DNA from: Salipiger bermudensis
Lineage (GTDB): Bacteria; Pseudomonadota; Alphaproteobacteria; Rhodobacterales; Rhodobacteraceae
NCBI RefSeq assembly: GCF_019801965.1
Contig: NZ_JAHVIA010000001.1
Location: forward strand, 735,966 to 799,965
Direction of reading: 5' to 3'
DNA: 64,000 nucleotides
Numbering within the stretch: position 1 is the first letter of the stretch; every line of letters begins with the position of its first letter. Made by a program: the position numbers and the translations under genes. The notes beneath the pieces were generated by a model, which worked only from the letters and a program-made list of their open reading frames with translations, ran no database searches and was not told where the DNA came from. Shown here in pieces: positions 49,600 to 57,594 of this stretch.

Positions 49600-50517
49600 C
49601 TAGCCCCCGACAACGCAGTCGAGACCCATGGCCTCGACCACCGCCGCCAGCGGCGCGATGTCGGTGGCGCTCAGGTTGGGCGTGTCGCCCATCGGGTAGT
49701 CGCGGCCGAGCAATGCGTACTTGTTCTCGCCGAAGGTGTGGTAGGGCAGCAGGTGGACCTCGCCCACGCCATGCATCAGCTTGGCAAAGGCCCCCACCGC
49801 CGCGACCGCCTCGGTCGTGTCGTTGACACCGGGCACCACCGGCACCCGCACCACCGTGTGGCTGATCTCCGAGATCGCCAGCGCGTTCTCGAGGATGATG
49901 CGGTTGTCGACGCCGGTGTTGTCCCTGTGCACCTTCGGGTCGATCGCCTTGAGGTCCATCAGCACGTGATCGACATGCGGGATCACATCGCGCACGATCT
50001 CGCGGCTGGTGTAGCCGGTGGTCTCCATCGCGGTGTTCCAGCCCTGCTCGTGGCAGGCCTTGAGCAGCTCGCGGGCGAAGCGGTGCTGAAACAGCGGCTC
50101 GCCGCCAGAGAGCGTCACCCCGCCGCCCGAGCGGCGGTATTGCGTGGCGTCCTTGCGCAGCTCCTGCATCACCTGCTGCACGCTCATGCGCTTGCCGGTG
50201 AGGGTCAGCGCCTCGGTCGGGCAGACCGCAGCGCACTGGCCGCATTTCAGGCAGGCCTCGCGATCCACAAAGCCGGGATTGTCGCGCGACAGCGCCTGCA
50301 CCGGGCAGACCGGCTTGCAGCCGCCGCACTTGATGCAGCTGGCATCGCGGTAGAAGAGCTCGGGCTCCGGCGCCTGGCTTTCCGGGTTCGAGCACCAGCG
50401 GCAGCGCAGCGGGCAGCCCTTGAGAAAGACGATCGTGCGGACACCGGGGCCATCGTGGATGGAGTAGCGCTGGATGTCAAAGACGATGCCTTCGCAGTCA
50501 TAGTCGGTGTCGGTCAT
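49600..50517 (-). CDS. Glycyl-radical enzyme activating protein (radical SAM)
   Basis: 305 residues. The radical-SAM CxxxCxxC is Cys35, Cys39, Cys42 (GCPLRCRWCSNPE). Two further ferredoxin clusters are Cys61/64/67/71 (CIKCGGCKPVCP) and Cys89/92/95/99 (CLKCGQCAAVCP), the extra [4Fe-4S] domain typical of diol-dehydratase, choline-lyase and HPAD activases but not of PflA. GGVTLSGGEPLFQ and TTGYT follow. It abstracts a hydrogen from Gly820 of the dehydratase, using SAM. AAGGA precedes the ATG. Confidence 0.96.
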   Translation of the reverse strand: MTDTDYDCEGIVFDIQRYSIHDGPGVRTIVFLKGCPLRCRWCSNPESQAPEPELFYRDASCIKCGGCKPVCPVQALSRDNPGFVDREACLKCGQCAAVCPTEALTLTGKRMSVQQVMQELRKDATQYRRSGGGVTLSGGEPLFQHRFARELLKACHEQGWNTAMETTGYTSREIVRDVIPHVDHVLMDLKAIDPKVHRDNTGVDNRIILENALAISEISHTVVRVPVVPGVNDTTEAVAAVGAFAKLMHGVGEVHLLPYHTFGENKYALLGRDYPMGDTPNLSATDIAPLAAVVEAMGLDCVVGG

Positions 50518-50562
50518 GATGCGTCCTTTTTCTGTCTCTGGCGGCCGCTGCCCCGCGAAGGG

Positions 50563-50865
50563 TCAGAACCCGGCCGACTGCCCTGCCTCGATGGCCTCCA
50601 TCGCCGCCTTCACGGCGGAGGTCTCTCCCAAGACGGCAAGGGTCGTGGTGGTTTGCGGGCAGGTCCCGAACAGCTCGACGGTGAACACGTCCGAGGCCTT
50701 CTGCGCGATGTCGGAGTAGTAGAAGAGGTCCGGCACGCTGGCCTGCACCATCCCGATGGCCGAGATGTGGTGCTCTTCCACCCATTTGCGGGTGTGCGGG
50801 GCGACACGCCGTTTCAGCATGTCGAGCACGCCCTCCTGCGGTGCGTTGATGATCCGCATGTTCAT
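50563..50865 (-). CDS. Divergent BMC-domain shell protein, GrpU-like
   Basis: 100 residues from MNMRIINAPQEGVLDMLKRR. The core (ISAIGMVQASVPDLFYYSDIAQKASDV, LAVLGETSAVKAAMEAI) is a single, strongly diverged BMC fold. Cys69 in LFGTCPQTTTT falls at the central pore. This matches GrpU-type shell proteins of glycyl-radical microcompartments, which were reported to bind an iron-sulfur cluster in the pore. The family assignment is from memory of that sequence pattern. GGGAG precedes the start; it sits between the aldehyde dehydrogenase and activase genes. Confidence 0.78.
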   Translation of the reverse strand: MNMRIINAPQEGVLDMLKRRVAPHTRKWVEEHHISAIGMVQASVPDLFYYSDIAQKASDVFTVELFGTCPQTTTTLAVLGETSAVKAAMEAIEAGQSAGF

Positions 50866-50900
50866 GGTCGCTCTCCCGTCTTCTCTCTCTCGCCAGGCCC

Positions 50901-52622
50901 TCAGCGCACGTTGAGCGCTTCGCACATCACGCAGCGCCGCTTGCGGGCAAAGGATCTGGCCGAGGTCAGCCCCTCGCCGGTCGGGCCCGCGATGGTGAAG
51001 GTGTTGAAGCCCTCGCCGCCGGCACCGAGCCCGGCATAGGACGGCCCGTTCTTGACGAAGACGGTGGTCTGGATGAGCTTGGCCATCTTGGTCAGCTTGC
51101 GCACGTTGGTCGAATGCATCATCGCGGTGTGGCGGTTGCCCTTCTCGAGCTCGACGGCGAGGTCGATGGCCTCGTCGACGCTGGGCGCGCGCACCACCGG
51201 AAGGATCGGCATCATCAGCTCCTCCTGCACGAAGGGGTGCGTCTTCGGCAGCTCGATCAGGATCAGCTTGACGTCGTGGCCGGCCTTGATGCCGACCTTC
51301 TCAAGCAGGTGTGCGGCGCTCTTGCCGACGCACTCGGTGGCCGGGCCGCCCTTGTCGTTGAGCACGGTCTCCTCGAGCCTGCGGATCAGGGCCGGGTCGG
51401 AGACCAGATAGGCGCCGCGGGCCTGCATCTGGGCCACGAGGTAATCGGCCACCTGCTCGACCACGATCACCTCCTTCTCGGCGATGCAGGGCAGGTTGTT
51501 GTCAAAGCTCGACCCGTTGACGATGTCCTGCGCCGCCTTGTCGAGATCGGCGGTCTCGTCGACGACCACCGGCGGGTTGCCGGCGCCGGCGCCGATGGCC
51601 TTCTTGCCGCTCGCCATCACCGCGCGCACGATGCCCGGGCCGCCGGTGGCGACCAGCATCCGCACCTTGGGATGGGCCATCATGGCGTTGGTGTTCTCGA
51701 TCGAGGGGGCCTGCACCGTGACGATGAGGTTCTCCGGCGCGCCCAGCGCCGCGAGCTTGCGGTTGAGCAGCTTGATCAGCATCAGCGAGACCTTGGTGGC
51801 GCGCGGGTGCACGCTGAACACCACCGAGTTGCCGGCGGCCAGCATGCCGATGCCGTTGCAGATGATGGTCTCGGTCGGGTTGGTGGTGGGGGTGATCGCG
51901 CCGATCACGCCATAGGCCGAGTACTCGACCAGCGTCAGGCCGCTGTCGCCGGTGCAGGCATCGGTGGTCAGATCCTCGGTGCCGGGCGTCTTCTCGGCGG
52001 CGAGGCGGTTCTTGATCACCTTGTGGGCGGCGTTGCCCATGCCGGTCTCCTCGGCGGCCATACGGGCCAGCCGGTTGAGCATCGCGGGCGCGAGAACCAC
52101 CTCGCGGATGCCGTCGACAAAGCGCTGCCGCGCCGCCATCGAGCAGAAGAGATACTGTTTCTGCGCCGCATCCGCCGCCTCGACGGCCTCGTCCATGGTG
52201 GCGAAGACGCCATCGCCAAGCGCGGTAAAGCCGGTCTCCGAGATCGCCTCGAAGGAGGCCGCAAGGCTCTCGGGCAGCGGCAGCTCGTCTTCGACGCCCT
52301 GCGCGTTCAGCACCCGGGTCAGCACCTCCGACACCAGGTCCGGGCTCTCCGCCTTTGTGGCTTCCCAGGTGCAGCCCATGCTGCCCGGCTCGAAGGCGCG
52401 CCTGGTTTTTGCTGCTGTCTCCGCCGAACTCTGGGCCGGTGCCTTGGCGGCGATCCCGGCGAGGATCTCGGCCACCAGATCGCGCTCGGCCACCGGCTTC
52501 GGCGCGGCGGGCGCGGCCACAGGGGCCACCGGGGCTGCGGCGACGGGAGGTTTCTCGAGCACCGCGGTGTCGCGCCCTCCGAGGAAGGCTTCGACTGTCT
52601 TGCTGATATCTGCGTCGTTCAT
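50901..52622 (-). CDS. CoA-acylating aldehyde dehydrogenase (PduP/EutE type) with long N-terminal extension
   Basis: 573 residues, about 110 longer than PduP. The ALDH core has ITPTTNPTETIICN, ATGGPGIVRAVMASGKKAIGAGAGNPP and the nucleophilic Cys in SFDNNLPCIAEKE. The C-terminus RKRRCVMCEALNVR is family-typical. It converts propionaldehyde (or another aldehyde) plus CoA and NAD to acyl-CoA. The extension holds three short amphipathic helices at about 5-14, 47-58 and 94-107, separated by Ala/Pro linkers. Such helices at cargo termini act as encapsulation peptides. GGAG lies 8 bases before the ATG. Confidence 0.95.
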   Translation of the reverse strand: MNDADISKTVEAFLGGRDTAVLEKPPVAAAPVAPVAAPAAPKPVAERDLVAEILAGIAAKAPAQSSAETAAKTRRAFEPGSMGCTWEATKAESPDLVSEVLTRVLNAQGVEDELPLPESLAASFEAISETGFTALGDGVFATMDEAVEAADAAQKQYLFCSMAARQRFVDGIREVVLAPAMLNRLARMAAEETGMGNAAHKVIKNRLAAEKTPGTEDLTTDACTGDSGLTLVEYSAYGVIGAITPTTNPTETIICNGIGMLAAGNSVVFSVHPRATKVSLMLIKLLNRKLAALGAPENLIVTVQAPSIENTNAMMAHPKVRMLVATGGPGIVRAVMASGKKAIGAGAGNPPVVVDETADLDKAAQDIVNGSSFDNNLPCIAEKEVIVVEQVADYLVAQMQARGAYLVSDPALIRRLEETVLNDKGGPATECVGKSAAHLLEKVGIKAGHDVKLILIELPKTHPFVQEELMMPILPVVRAPSVDEAIDLAVELEKGNRHTAMMHSTNVRKLTKMAKLIQTTVFVKNGPSYAGLGAGGEGFNTFTIAGPTGEGLTSARSFARKRRCVMCEALNVR

Positions 52623-52644
52623 CGTTCCACTCCGTCTTCGGGCC

Positions 52645-53118
52645 TCAGCCCGCCTGTTCGAAAAATCCGTCCAGCGCATGGGCGGCGATCACAATATCCT
52701 GCGCCACCGTGCCGCCGCTGATGCCGATGGCCCCGGCGATCCGCCCGCCCCGCAGGAGCGGCAGCCCGCCCCCGAAGAGCACAACGCGGCCACCGCAGCT
52801 TGTCTCGACGCCGGGAAGCATCCCGCCCGGCTGCGCCTGACGGCCCAGCGCCTCGGTACTCATGCGGAAGGCAGCGGCGCTCCAGGCCTTGTCTCGGGCG
52901 AGCCGCGCGCTGGCGGGGAGGCTACCCGCCATGCGGTGGAACAGCAGCTCCACGCCCTCCGCATCGACCACCGCGACCGAGACCGGCACGCCGATCTCTT
53001 CGGCCTTGCCCTCGGCGCGGGCCGCGAGCCGCAACGCCTCGGCCAGCGTCACCGGGCCTAGCGCCCCCGTGGCCAGCGCGTCTCCGAGAAGGCGGTCGAT
53101 CAGCTCTGCGGTCTGCAT
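52645..53118 (-). CDS. GlcG/HbpS-type protein (PduO C-terminal-like)
   Basis: 157 residues. The DUF336/GlcG fold is shown by VSVAVVDAEGVELLFHRM, ARLARDKAWSAAAF, GGRVVLFGGGLPLLRGGRIAGAIGISGGTVAQDI. Homologous domains bind haem or cobalamin in PduO and HbpS. Here it stands alone and is conserved in many microcompartment loci, where its role is unclear. GAGGAGG precedes the ATG. 14 bases separate it from the EutN gene. Confidence 0.88.
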   Translation of the reverse strand: MQTAELIDRLLGDALATGALGPVTLAEALRLAARAEGKAEEIGVPVSVAVVDAEGVELLFHRMAGSLPASARLARDKAWSAAAFRMSTEALGRQAQPGGMLPGVETSCGGRVVLFGGGLPLLRGGRIAGAIGISGGTVAQDIVIAAHALDGFFEQAG

Positions 53119-53132
53119 GGCGCGCCCTCCTC

Positions 53133-53399
53133 TCAGTGTGTCTCGACCGTGTCGACGATGCCGACGATGCTGGCATCGGCCACCGAGCCGCCCAGCGTTC
53201 CGGCCTGCCGCGCGGCGCTGCCGGCGGTCACGATGACCAGCTCGCCATGCCCGGCCCCCACGGTGTCGACGGCAATCTCGGTGAAGCCGTCGCGCTCCTG
53301 TTGCTCGTTGAGCCGCGCGACGATCAGCAGTTTCGAGCCCGACAGGCTCGGGTCCTTGCTGGTCGAGACGACGGTTCCGATGACGCGTCCCAGATGCAT
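53133..53399 (-). CDS. BMC vertex (pentameric) shell protein, EutN/CcmL family
   Basis: 88 residues from MHLGRVIGTVVSTSKDPSLSG. KLLIVARL, DTVGAGHGELVIVTAGSAAR and VDASIVGIVDTVE-like strands (SVADASIVGIVDTVETH) match EutN/CcmL/PduN. Pentamers cap the twelve vertices of the shell. It is the only vertex protein in the locus. GGAG precedes the start. Confidence 0.95.
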   Translation of the reverse strand: MHLGRVIGTVVSTSKDPSLSGSKLLIVARLNEQQERDGFTEIAVDTVGAGHGELVIVTAGSAARQAGTLGGSVADASIVGIVDTVETH

Positions 53400-53410
53400 G
53401 TCGCTCTCCT

Positions 53411-54202
53411 TCACACCCGCACGAGCCGCACGTGGCGGGCCCGCAACTCCTCAGCCGCCAGCGGCGTGACCAGCACGCCCCTGTTCAGCCGCACTTCCTC
53501 GCCCTCAAAGGCCTTCGCATCGGCCCAGCCGAACACCCCGCCGCCGCGCGGTTCCGGCGCAGCGGGGGCGGGGTCCGGGGGCACCGGCGCAGGGGCGGCC
53601 CCACCCGCCACCGCGCCGTCGAGTTGTGAGGCCCAGACCAGCTCGACCCCGAGTGTCTCGAGCTGGCCCAGATGATGCGCGGCCTGCGCCTCGGCGGCCG
53701 CGCTCTTGTTCCATCCGCGCGCAAGGCGCTCCCGGCTCGCCGGGCAGCAGCCGTCACGGGCGGCGACGATGCGCACCCCCCGCTCCAGCGCCCCGGCGAG
53801 CAGGCCCGGCACCGCGCCGTCCGAGAGGCCGAGCGCGAGCCGCGCGGCGAGCGGGCGACTGAGCGTCGGCACGATCACCAGCGCGTTGCGCTGCAGGCAG
53901 GTCTCGATCTCGCGCGGGGCCAACGCTGCATCCCCGGCGGCCGGCGCTTTCGCCCCCCCGGCCAGTTCGCGCAGCGTCTCCTCCCCGATCAGCCCCGACG
54001 CATCCGCGGTGCGCCGTATCTCCAGCCGCCATCCGGTGGCGCAAAGCCGCGCCAGCGATCCCAGCGCCGGGCGCAGGCCCAGCTCGGTGCCCGAGACCAG
54101 CACCAACGCCGAGCGCTGCTGCAGCCGCAGCCGTGCCACGATCGCGTCCGACAGCATGTCGAGCAGGGCGCGGGTGATCAGGGTCTCGAGGCGGGCGGTC
54201 AT
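53411..54202 (-). CDS. Flavoprotein-family (PF02441-like) protein of microcompartment loci
   Basis: 263 residues from the ATG at 54202, which overlaps the EutJ stop as TGATG. ALVLVSGTELGLRPAL and ALVIVPTLSRPLAARLALGLSDG resemble the flavoprotein fold of PPC decarboxylase/dipicolinate-synthase-B proteins. A Pro/Ala-rich linker (about 205-225) joins a small C-terminal domain (AKAFEGEEVRLNRGVLVTPLAAEEL). Proteins of this kind recur in glycyl-radical microcompartment loci without a defined function; redox cofactor maintenance is one guess. Confidence 0.7.
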   Translation of the reverse strand: MTARLETLITRALLDMLSDAIVARLRLQQRSALVLVSGTELGLRPALGSLARLCATGWRLEIRRTADASGLIGEETLRELAGGAKAPAAGDAALAPREIETCLQRNALVIVPTLSRPLAARLALGLSDGAVPGLLAGALERGVRIVAARDGCCPASRERLARGWNKSAAAEAQAAHHLGQLETLGVELVWASQLDGAVAGGAAPAPVPPDPAPAAPEPRGGGVFGWADAKAFEGEEVRLNRGVLVTPLAAEELRARHVRLVRV

Positions 54203-55044
54203 CACACCCTCCCGTCGGCAAAGGGGTACATGGCGATGCCCAAGGGCGTTGCCAGCAGTGGCTCGGCGGGGATCACCACGCGCTTGCCGGTCTGGTTGGC
54301 GAAGGCGTCGCGGAACTCGCTGAACGAGCAGGCGCCGCCAACCACGTGGATCGTCGCCACCTCGGGGAAATCCTCGAGGAAGCGGTTGACGATGCTGGCC
54401 ATCTTGTCGACCACCGGGCGCACCAGCGCGAACGTGTCGCGCTCGTGGTCGCTGTCGAGCTTCTCGGCCTCGGCCTCGGCGAAGGGGATGCCCTTCGCGC
54501 CAGCGAGAACGAGCGTCATGTGGGTGCCGCCGGTGGCCTCGTCGAAGGAGGCGAGAACCTCGCCACCCCGCAGCACGCTGATCCCGGTGGTGCCGCCACC
54601 CACGTCGACCACGGCGCCGTCGCGCAGGCCCAGGAAACGGGCGGCGGCGGTGGGCTCGTCGACGATCTCGGCAAGCTCGAAATCGGCGGCCTCGACGATG
54701 TTGCCGATGGCGCGCGTGCTGCCGGGATGGATGCCCGGCGGGATGGCGGCGGCGGCGCGGTCGAGCTTGCGCCCGATGCGCTCCTCGAGCTCCTGCTTCA
54801 TGTTGCGCACCGCGTGCACCGCACCCATGTAATCGACGACGATGCCGTCGCGCACCACGCTCGAGCGGTGGGTGATCCCGGCCACGGGCCGGTTCTGAGC
54901 GTCGAGCACGGCCAGCACCAGATTGGCGGTGCCAAGGTCGACCCCGACCTTCAGCGGCCCATCGGCCCATTGATCGGGCGAGGCCACGGAGCGGAACCGG
55001 ATCAGCCCGGCAAATTCCCGCAATGTCAGGTCGGTATGTGCCAT
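54202..55044 (-). CDS. eutJ: EutJ-like actin/Hsp70-fold ATPase
   Basis: 280 residues. The phosphate-1 loop is KVGVDLGTANLVLAVLD, phosphate-2 is VVDVGGGTTGISVL and the adenosine loop is HVVGGACSFSEFRDAF. EutJ is a predicted chaperone for microcompartment enzymes. AAGGAGA precedes the ATG. The stop overlaps the flavoprotein start, so the two are translationally coupled. Confidence 0.93.
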   Translation of the reverse strand: MAHTDLTLREFAGLIRFRSVASPDQWADGPLKVGVDLGTANLVLAVLDAQNRPVAGITHRSSVVRDGIVVDYMGAVHAVRNMKQELEERIGRKLDRAAAAIPPGIHPGSTRAIGNIVEAADFELAEIVDEPTAAARFLGLRDGAVVDVGGGTTGISVLRGGEVLASFDEATGGTHMTLVLAGAKGIPFAEAEAEKLDSDHERDTFALVRPVVDKMASIVNRFLEDFPEVATIHVVGGACSFSEFRDAFANQTGKRVVIPAEPLLATPLGIAMYPFADGRV

Positions 55045-55067
55045 GTCCCGTCTCCTTCAGGCGGCGT

Positions 55068-55733
55068 TCAGTGTGTTTCGATCCGAACCAGATCGTCGTT
55101 GCCGAGGCCGAAGGCGTTGGCCTCCTCGATGTCGATATGCATCTCGAGCGCCGAGGCCTCGGCGGCGCGGATCGCCACGTGCTCCATCACCCCGCCACGC
55201 GGGCCATCGACGATCACATCGACCTCGTCGCCGTTGAGCAGGCCCCATTTGGCGGCATCCTCGGGCGACATGTGGATGTGGCGCATGGCGATGATCACGC
55301 CGTAAGGCTTGTGGACGGTGCCCTGCGGGCCGACGATGTCGAGCCCCGGCGAGCCGTCGAGTTGGCCCGACATGCGCAGCGGCGGCTGCACGCCGAGCGC
55401 GTAGCCATCGGCGCGGGAGATCTCGATCTGGGTCTCCTTGCGCAGCGGTCCGAGCACCCGGACCTTGCCGATCTGGCCGCGCGGGCCGCGCAGGATCACC
55501 GTCTCGGCGGCGGCATACTGGCCCGGCTGCTTCATCGCCTTCATGCGGGTGAGCATGGCGCCGGGGCCGAACAGCGCGTCCATGTCCGGGCGCGACAGGT
55601 GAATATGGCGGTTCGAGACACCGACCGGCACCAGCGCCGGGGCCTCGTCCGAGGCGAGCCTGCGGGCAGCATCGCGCCCCTGCTCGAGAAGCTCCGAGAC
55701 GATCCGGTCGATCAGGGTGGTTGTCTGGGTCAT
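55068..55733 (-). CDS. pduL: Phosphate propanoyltransferase PduL
   Basis: 221 residues. The two His-rich zinc motifs are VGVSNRHIHLSRPDM and IIAMRHIHMSPEDA, with GNDDLVRIE at the end. It converts acyl-CoA plus phosphate to acyl-phosphate and frees CoA inside the shell. The N-terminal TLIDRIVSELLEQ (about 6-18) is amphipathic and fits an encapsulation peptide. No acyl kinase gene is in the window, so a housekeeping AckA would be needed for ATP. Confidence 0.96.
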   Translation of the reverse strand: MTQTTTLIDRIVSELLEQGRDAARRLASDEAPALVPVGVSNRHIHLSRPDMDALFGPGAMLTRMKAMKQPGQYAAAETVILRGPRGQIGKVRVLGPLRKETQIEISRADGYALGVQPPLRMSGQLDGSPGLDIVGPQGTVHKPYGVIIAMRHIHMSPEDAAKWGLLNGDEVDVIVDGPRGGVMEHVAIRAAEASALEMHIDIEEANAFGLGNDDLVRIETH

Positions 55734-55758
55734 TGTTCTGTCCTGTCTTCAGATCCCG

Positions 55759-55809
55759 ACCGGAGCCGTGTCCGGTGATGGGTGGCGCGGCGGGCGGACC
55801 TGCCGCGCC
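55759..55809 (-). other. Two intercistronic hairpins between a shell gene and pduL
   Basis: ACCGGA/TCCGGT (55759-55776) and a perfect 8-bp stem GGCGCGGC/GCCGCGCC (55784-55809) lie in the 80-base gap. No T run follows, so processing or attenuation rather than full termination is more likely. Confidence 0.45.
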
Positions 55810-55813
55810 CCTG

Positions 55814-56353
55814 TCAGTGGGTGGTGGGCTCCGGCTTGCGTGGAGATTTTCCCACCGTGCCCCGGCCCCGCTTTACCGCCGGGGCGGCGGGTGCTGGCGC
55901 CGGGGGCTTGGCCGCCTGCGGCGGCTGAGGCGCTTCCGCCTTCGGCGCTGCCTCGGCAGGCTCCGGCGTGACCTCGGCCTCGGGCGCGGCCGGCTCCGGT
56001 TCGGGGACTGGGTCCGCCACGGCCTCGACAGGCGCGGGCGCTTCGGCCCGTGCCGGGACAACGGTGCCCCGGGTCTCGCTGCTGCCGATCAGGGCCGAAA
56101 GCCCGGTGCCCGGACGGGCAATGACATCGGTGGCGACGACCTTGTTCACCCGGCTCGCCGCCTGTGCTCCGGCCGCGACGGCGGCCTTGATGGCCCCCAC
56201 CTCGCCCTGGAGTTTGACGACCGTCATGCCGGCACCCTTGGCGAACTCGTAGCCCACCAGGTCGACATTGGCCGATTTCACGGCAGCGTCCGCAGCCTCG
56301 ACAGCGGCTGCGAGACCGATGGTTTCGATCAATCCCAAGCTAAGTTGCGACAT
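55814..56353 (-). CDS. BMC-H shell protein with long Pro/Ala/Glu tail (PduK-like architecture)
   Basis: 179 residues. Residues 1-95 form one BMC domain (LGLIETIGLAAAVEAADAAVKSANVDLVGYE; pore region FAKGAGM; VVATDVIARPG). Residues 96-179 are low complexity, rich in Pro, Ala and Glu, ending in a basic patch (KRGRGTVGKSPRK). PduK has the same layout but its tail carries iron-sulfur cysteines, which are absent here. The tail may face the lumen or cytosol and recruit partners. AAGGAGG precedes the ATG. Confidence 0.9.
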   Translation of the reverse strand: MSQLSLGLIETIGLAAAVEAADAAVKSANVDLVGYEFAKGAGMTVVKLQGEVGAIKAAVAAGAQAASRVNKVVATDVIARPGTGLSALIGSSETRGTVVPARAEAPAPVEAVADPVPEPEPAAPEAEVTPEPAEAAPKAEAPQPPQAAKPPAPAPAAPAVKRGRGTVGKSPRKPEPTTH

Positions 56354-56375
56354 GACGGTCCTCCTTTTCGCGCGC

Positions 56376-57185
56376 TCAGATATACGGCGTTGTGGTCGAG
56401 ATCAGCGGCGCCGGGTCGAGGGTGCCGAGCAGCTGCTTGCCAACCTCGCGGGCCGCCTGGATCGACTGGCGGACGGCGCCCGAGTCTCCGCTGAAGGTGA
56501 AGATCACCTCGTTGGAGAAGCTGGTGCCCTTGGCCGGCGACGAATAGCCGACGACATCCACGGTGGCGGCCTTGGCGGCGGTATCGGCCATCAGCACGCC
56601 GATGGCGGCGGGCGCCCCCACGGTGATCCCGAAGGCCTGCCCCACCGGCGCGTTGAACGCCTTGGCGAGGGCAAAGCTGGCGCGGGCTGTGTACTGGAAC
56701 TCCAGGTGCCCGGCGCTGTTGCCGTAGACATCGCCGAAGGTCCGGTCGAGCTCGCTGAGGGTCACCTCGACGGCCCGGCGGGCATCGGAGACGTCTTCCG
56801 CGCCGAACAGGATGAGGCAGCCGTGACCGGCGCCGCCCTCGGTGTCGCGCGCCAGTTCGATCAGCACCACTTCGCTGTTGGTGGCCTTCACCGCTTCATC
56901 GGCGGCGAAGATGTGCGGGCCGGCACCGGTGCGGGCCCCGACGATGCCGATCGAGCGGTACTTCTTGTCGATGCCCATCTGCTGGTGCAGCATCGGGTCG
57001 ACATTGGCGATCACCATGCCGATGGTGTTGCCGATGGCGGTGCCGACGAATTCGGTCAGACCGCAGCGCGGGGTCGCCCTGCGCGCCGGCCGGGCCTCGG
57101 CCTTGGGGGCTTCGGGGGCGGCTTTCTCGCCGCCCATCTTCTGAAGCACTTCCCCCATAAGTTTTTCGACGAGATCGTCTTGCAT
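56376..57185 (-). CDS. pduB: BMC-T tandem-domain shell protein, PduB type
   Basis: 269 residues, two BMC domains in one chain, forming trimers that look like hexamers. CGLTEFVGTAIGNTIGMVIANVD, YRSIGIVGARTGAGPHIFAADEAVKATNSEVV and SFSNEVIFTFSGDSGAVRQSIQAAREVGK are close to Salmonella PduB. The N-terminal LVEKLMGEVLQKM helix followed by a 20-residue linker corresponds to the PduB segment that anchors the lumen to the shell. AGGAGG precedes the ATG. Confidence 0.96.
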   Translation of the reverse strand: MQDDLVEKLMGEVLQKMGGEKAAPEAPKAEARPARRATPRCGLTEFVGTAIGNTIGMVIANVDPMLHQQMGIDKKYRSIGIVGARTGAGPHIFAADEAVKATNSEVVLIELARDTEGGAGHGCLILFGAEDVSDARRAVEVTLSELDRTFGDVYGNSAGHLEFQYTARASFALAKAFNAPVGQAFGITVGAPAAIGVLMADTAAKAATVDVVGYSSPAKGTSFSNEVIFTFSGDSGAVRQSIQAAREVGKQLLGTLDPAPLISTTTPYI

Positions 57186-57213
57186 GACGGATCCTCCTAG
57201 GGTGTCTCAGGGG

Positions 57214-57507
57214 TTACTCGGCAGCCACGGCGGCGGGGTGCGGCAGGATGCGCTCCACCTCGGTATGCGGCCGCGGGATGACGTGGACAGAGGCCACGGT
57301 CCCGACCTTCTCGGCGGCCACGGCCCCGGCATCGGTGGCGGCTTTCACCGCGCCGACGTCGCCGCGCACCATCACGGTCACCAGGCCGGAGCCGATCTTT
57401 TCATAGCCGACCATGGTCACGTTGGCCGATTTCACCATGGCGTCTGCGGCTTCGATTGCGCCGACAAGGCCTTTGGTCTCGACCATTCCCAGTGCTTCCT
57501 GTTGCAT
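57214..57507 (-). CDS. pduA: BMC-H hexameric shell protein, PduA/PduJ type
   Basis: 97 residues from the ATG at 57507 with AAGGAGAG upstream. [21 protein letters not shown] is near-identical to PduA; KIGSG marks the substrate pore, and [16 protein letters not shown] the C-terminus. It should be the main facet protein. The pore residues are those that let 1,2-propanediol pass in PduA, supporting a diol substrate. Confidence 0.97.
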   Translation of the reverse strand: MQQEALGMVETKGLVGAIEAADAMVKSANVTMVGYEKIGSGLVTVMVRGDVGAVKAATDAGAVAAEKVGTVASVHVIPRPHTEVERILPHPAAVAAE

Positions 57508-57594
57508 CGTTCTCTCCTTGCTCACGATGTTCCGGTTGTCAGTAATTGCCTTCCGGCGTTGGTCTTTCCGCTCTGCATCATCCGGGTCCGCGGG

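Noticed and set aside
48338..50395. A 685-residue frame joining metK to an upstream extension
   Set aside because: The extra 269 residues lie antiparallel in frame to the activase gene, which has intact radical-SAM and ferredoxin cysteines; MetK starts at 49588 with its own ribosome-binding site.
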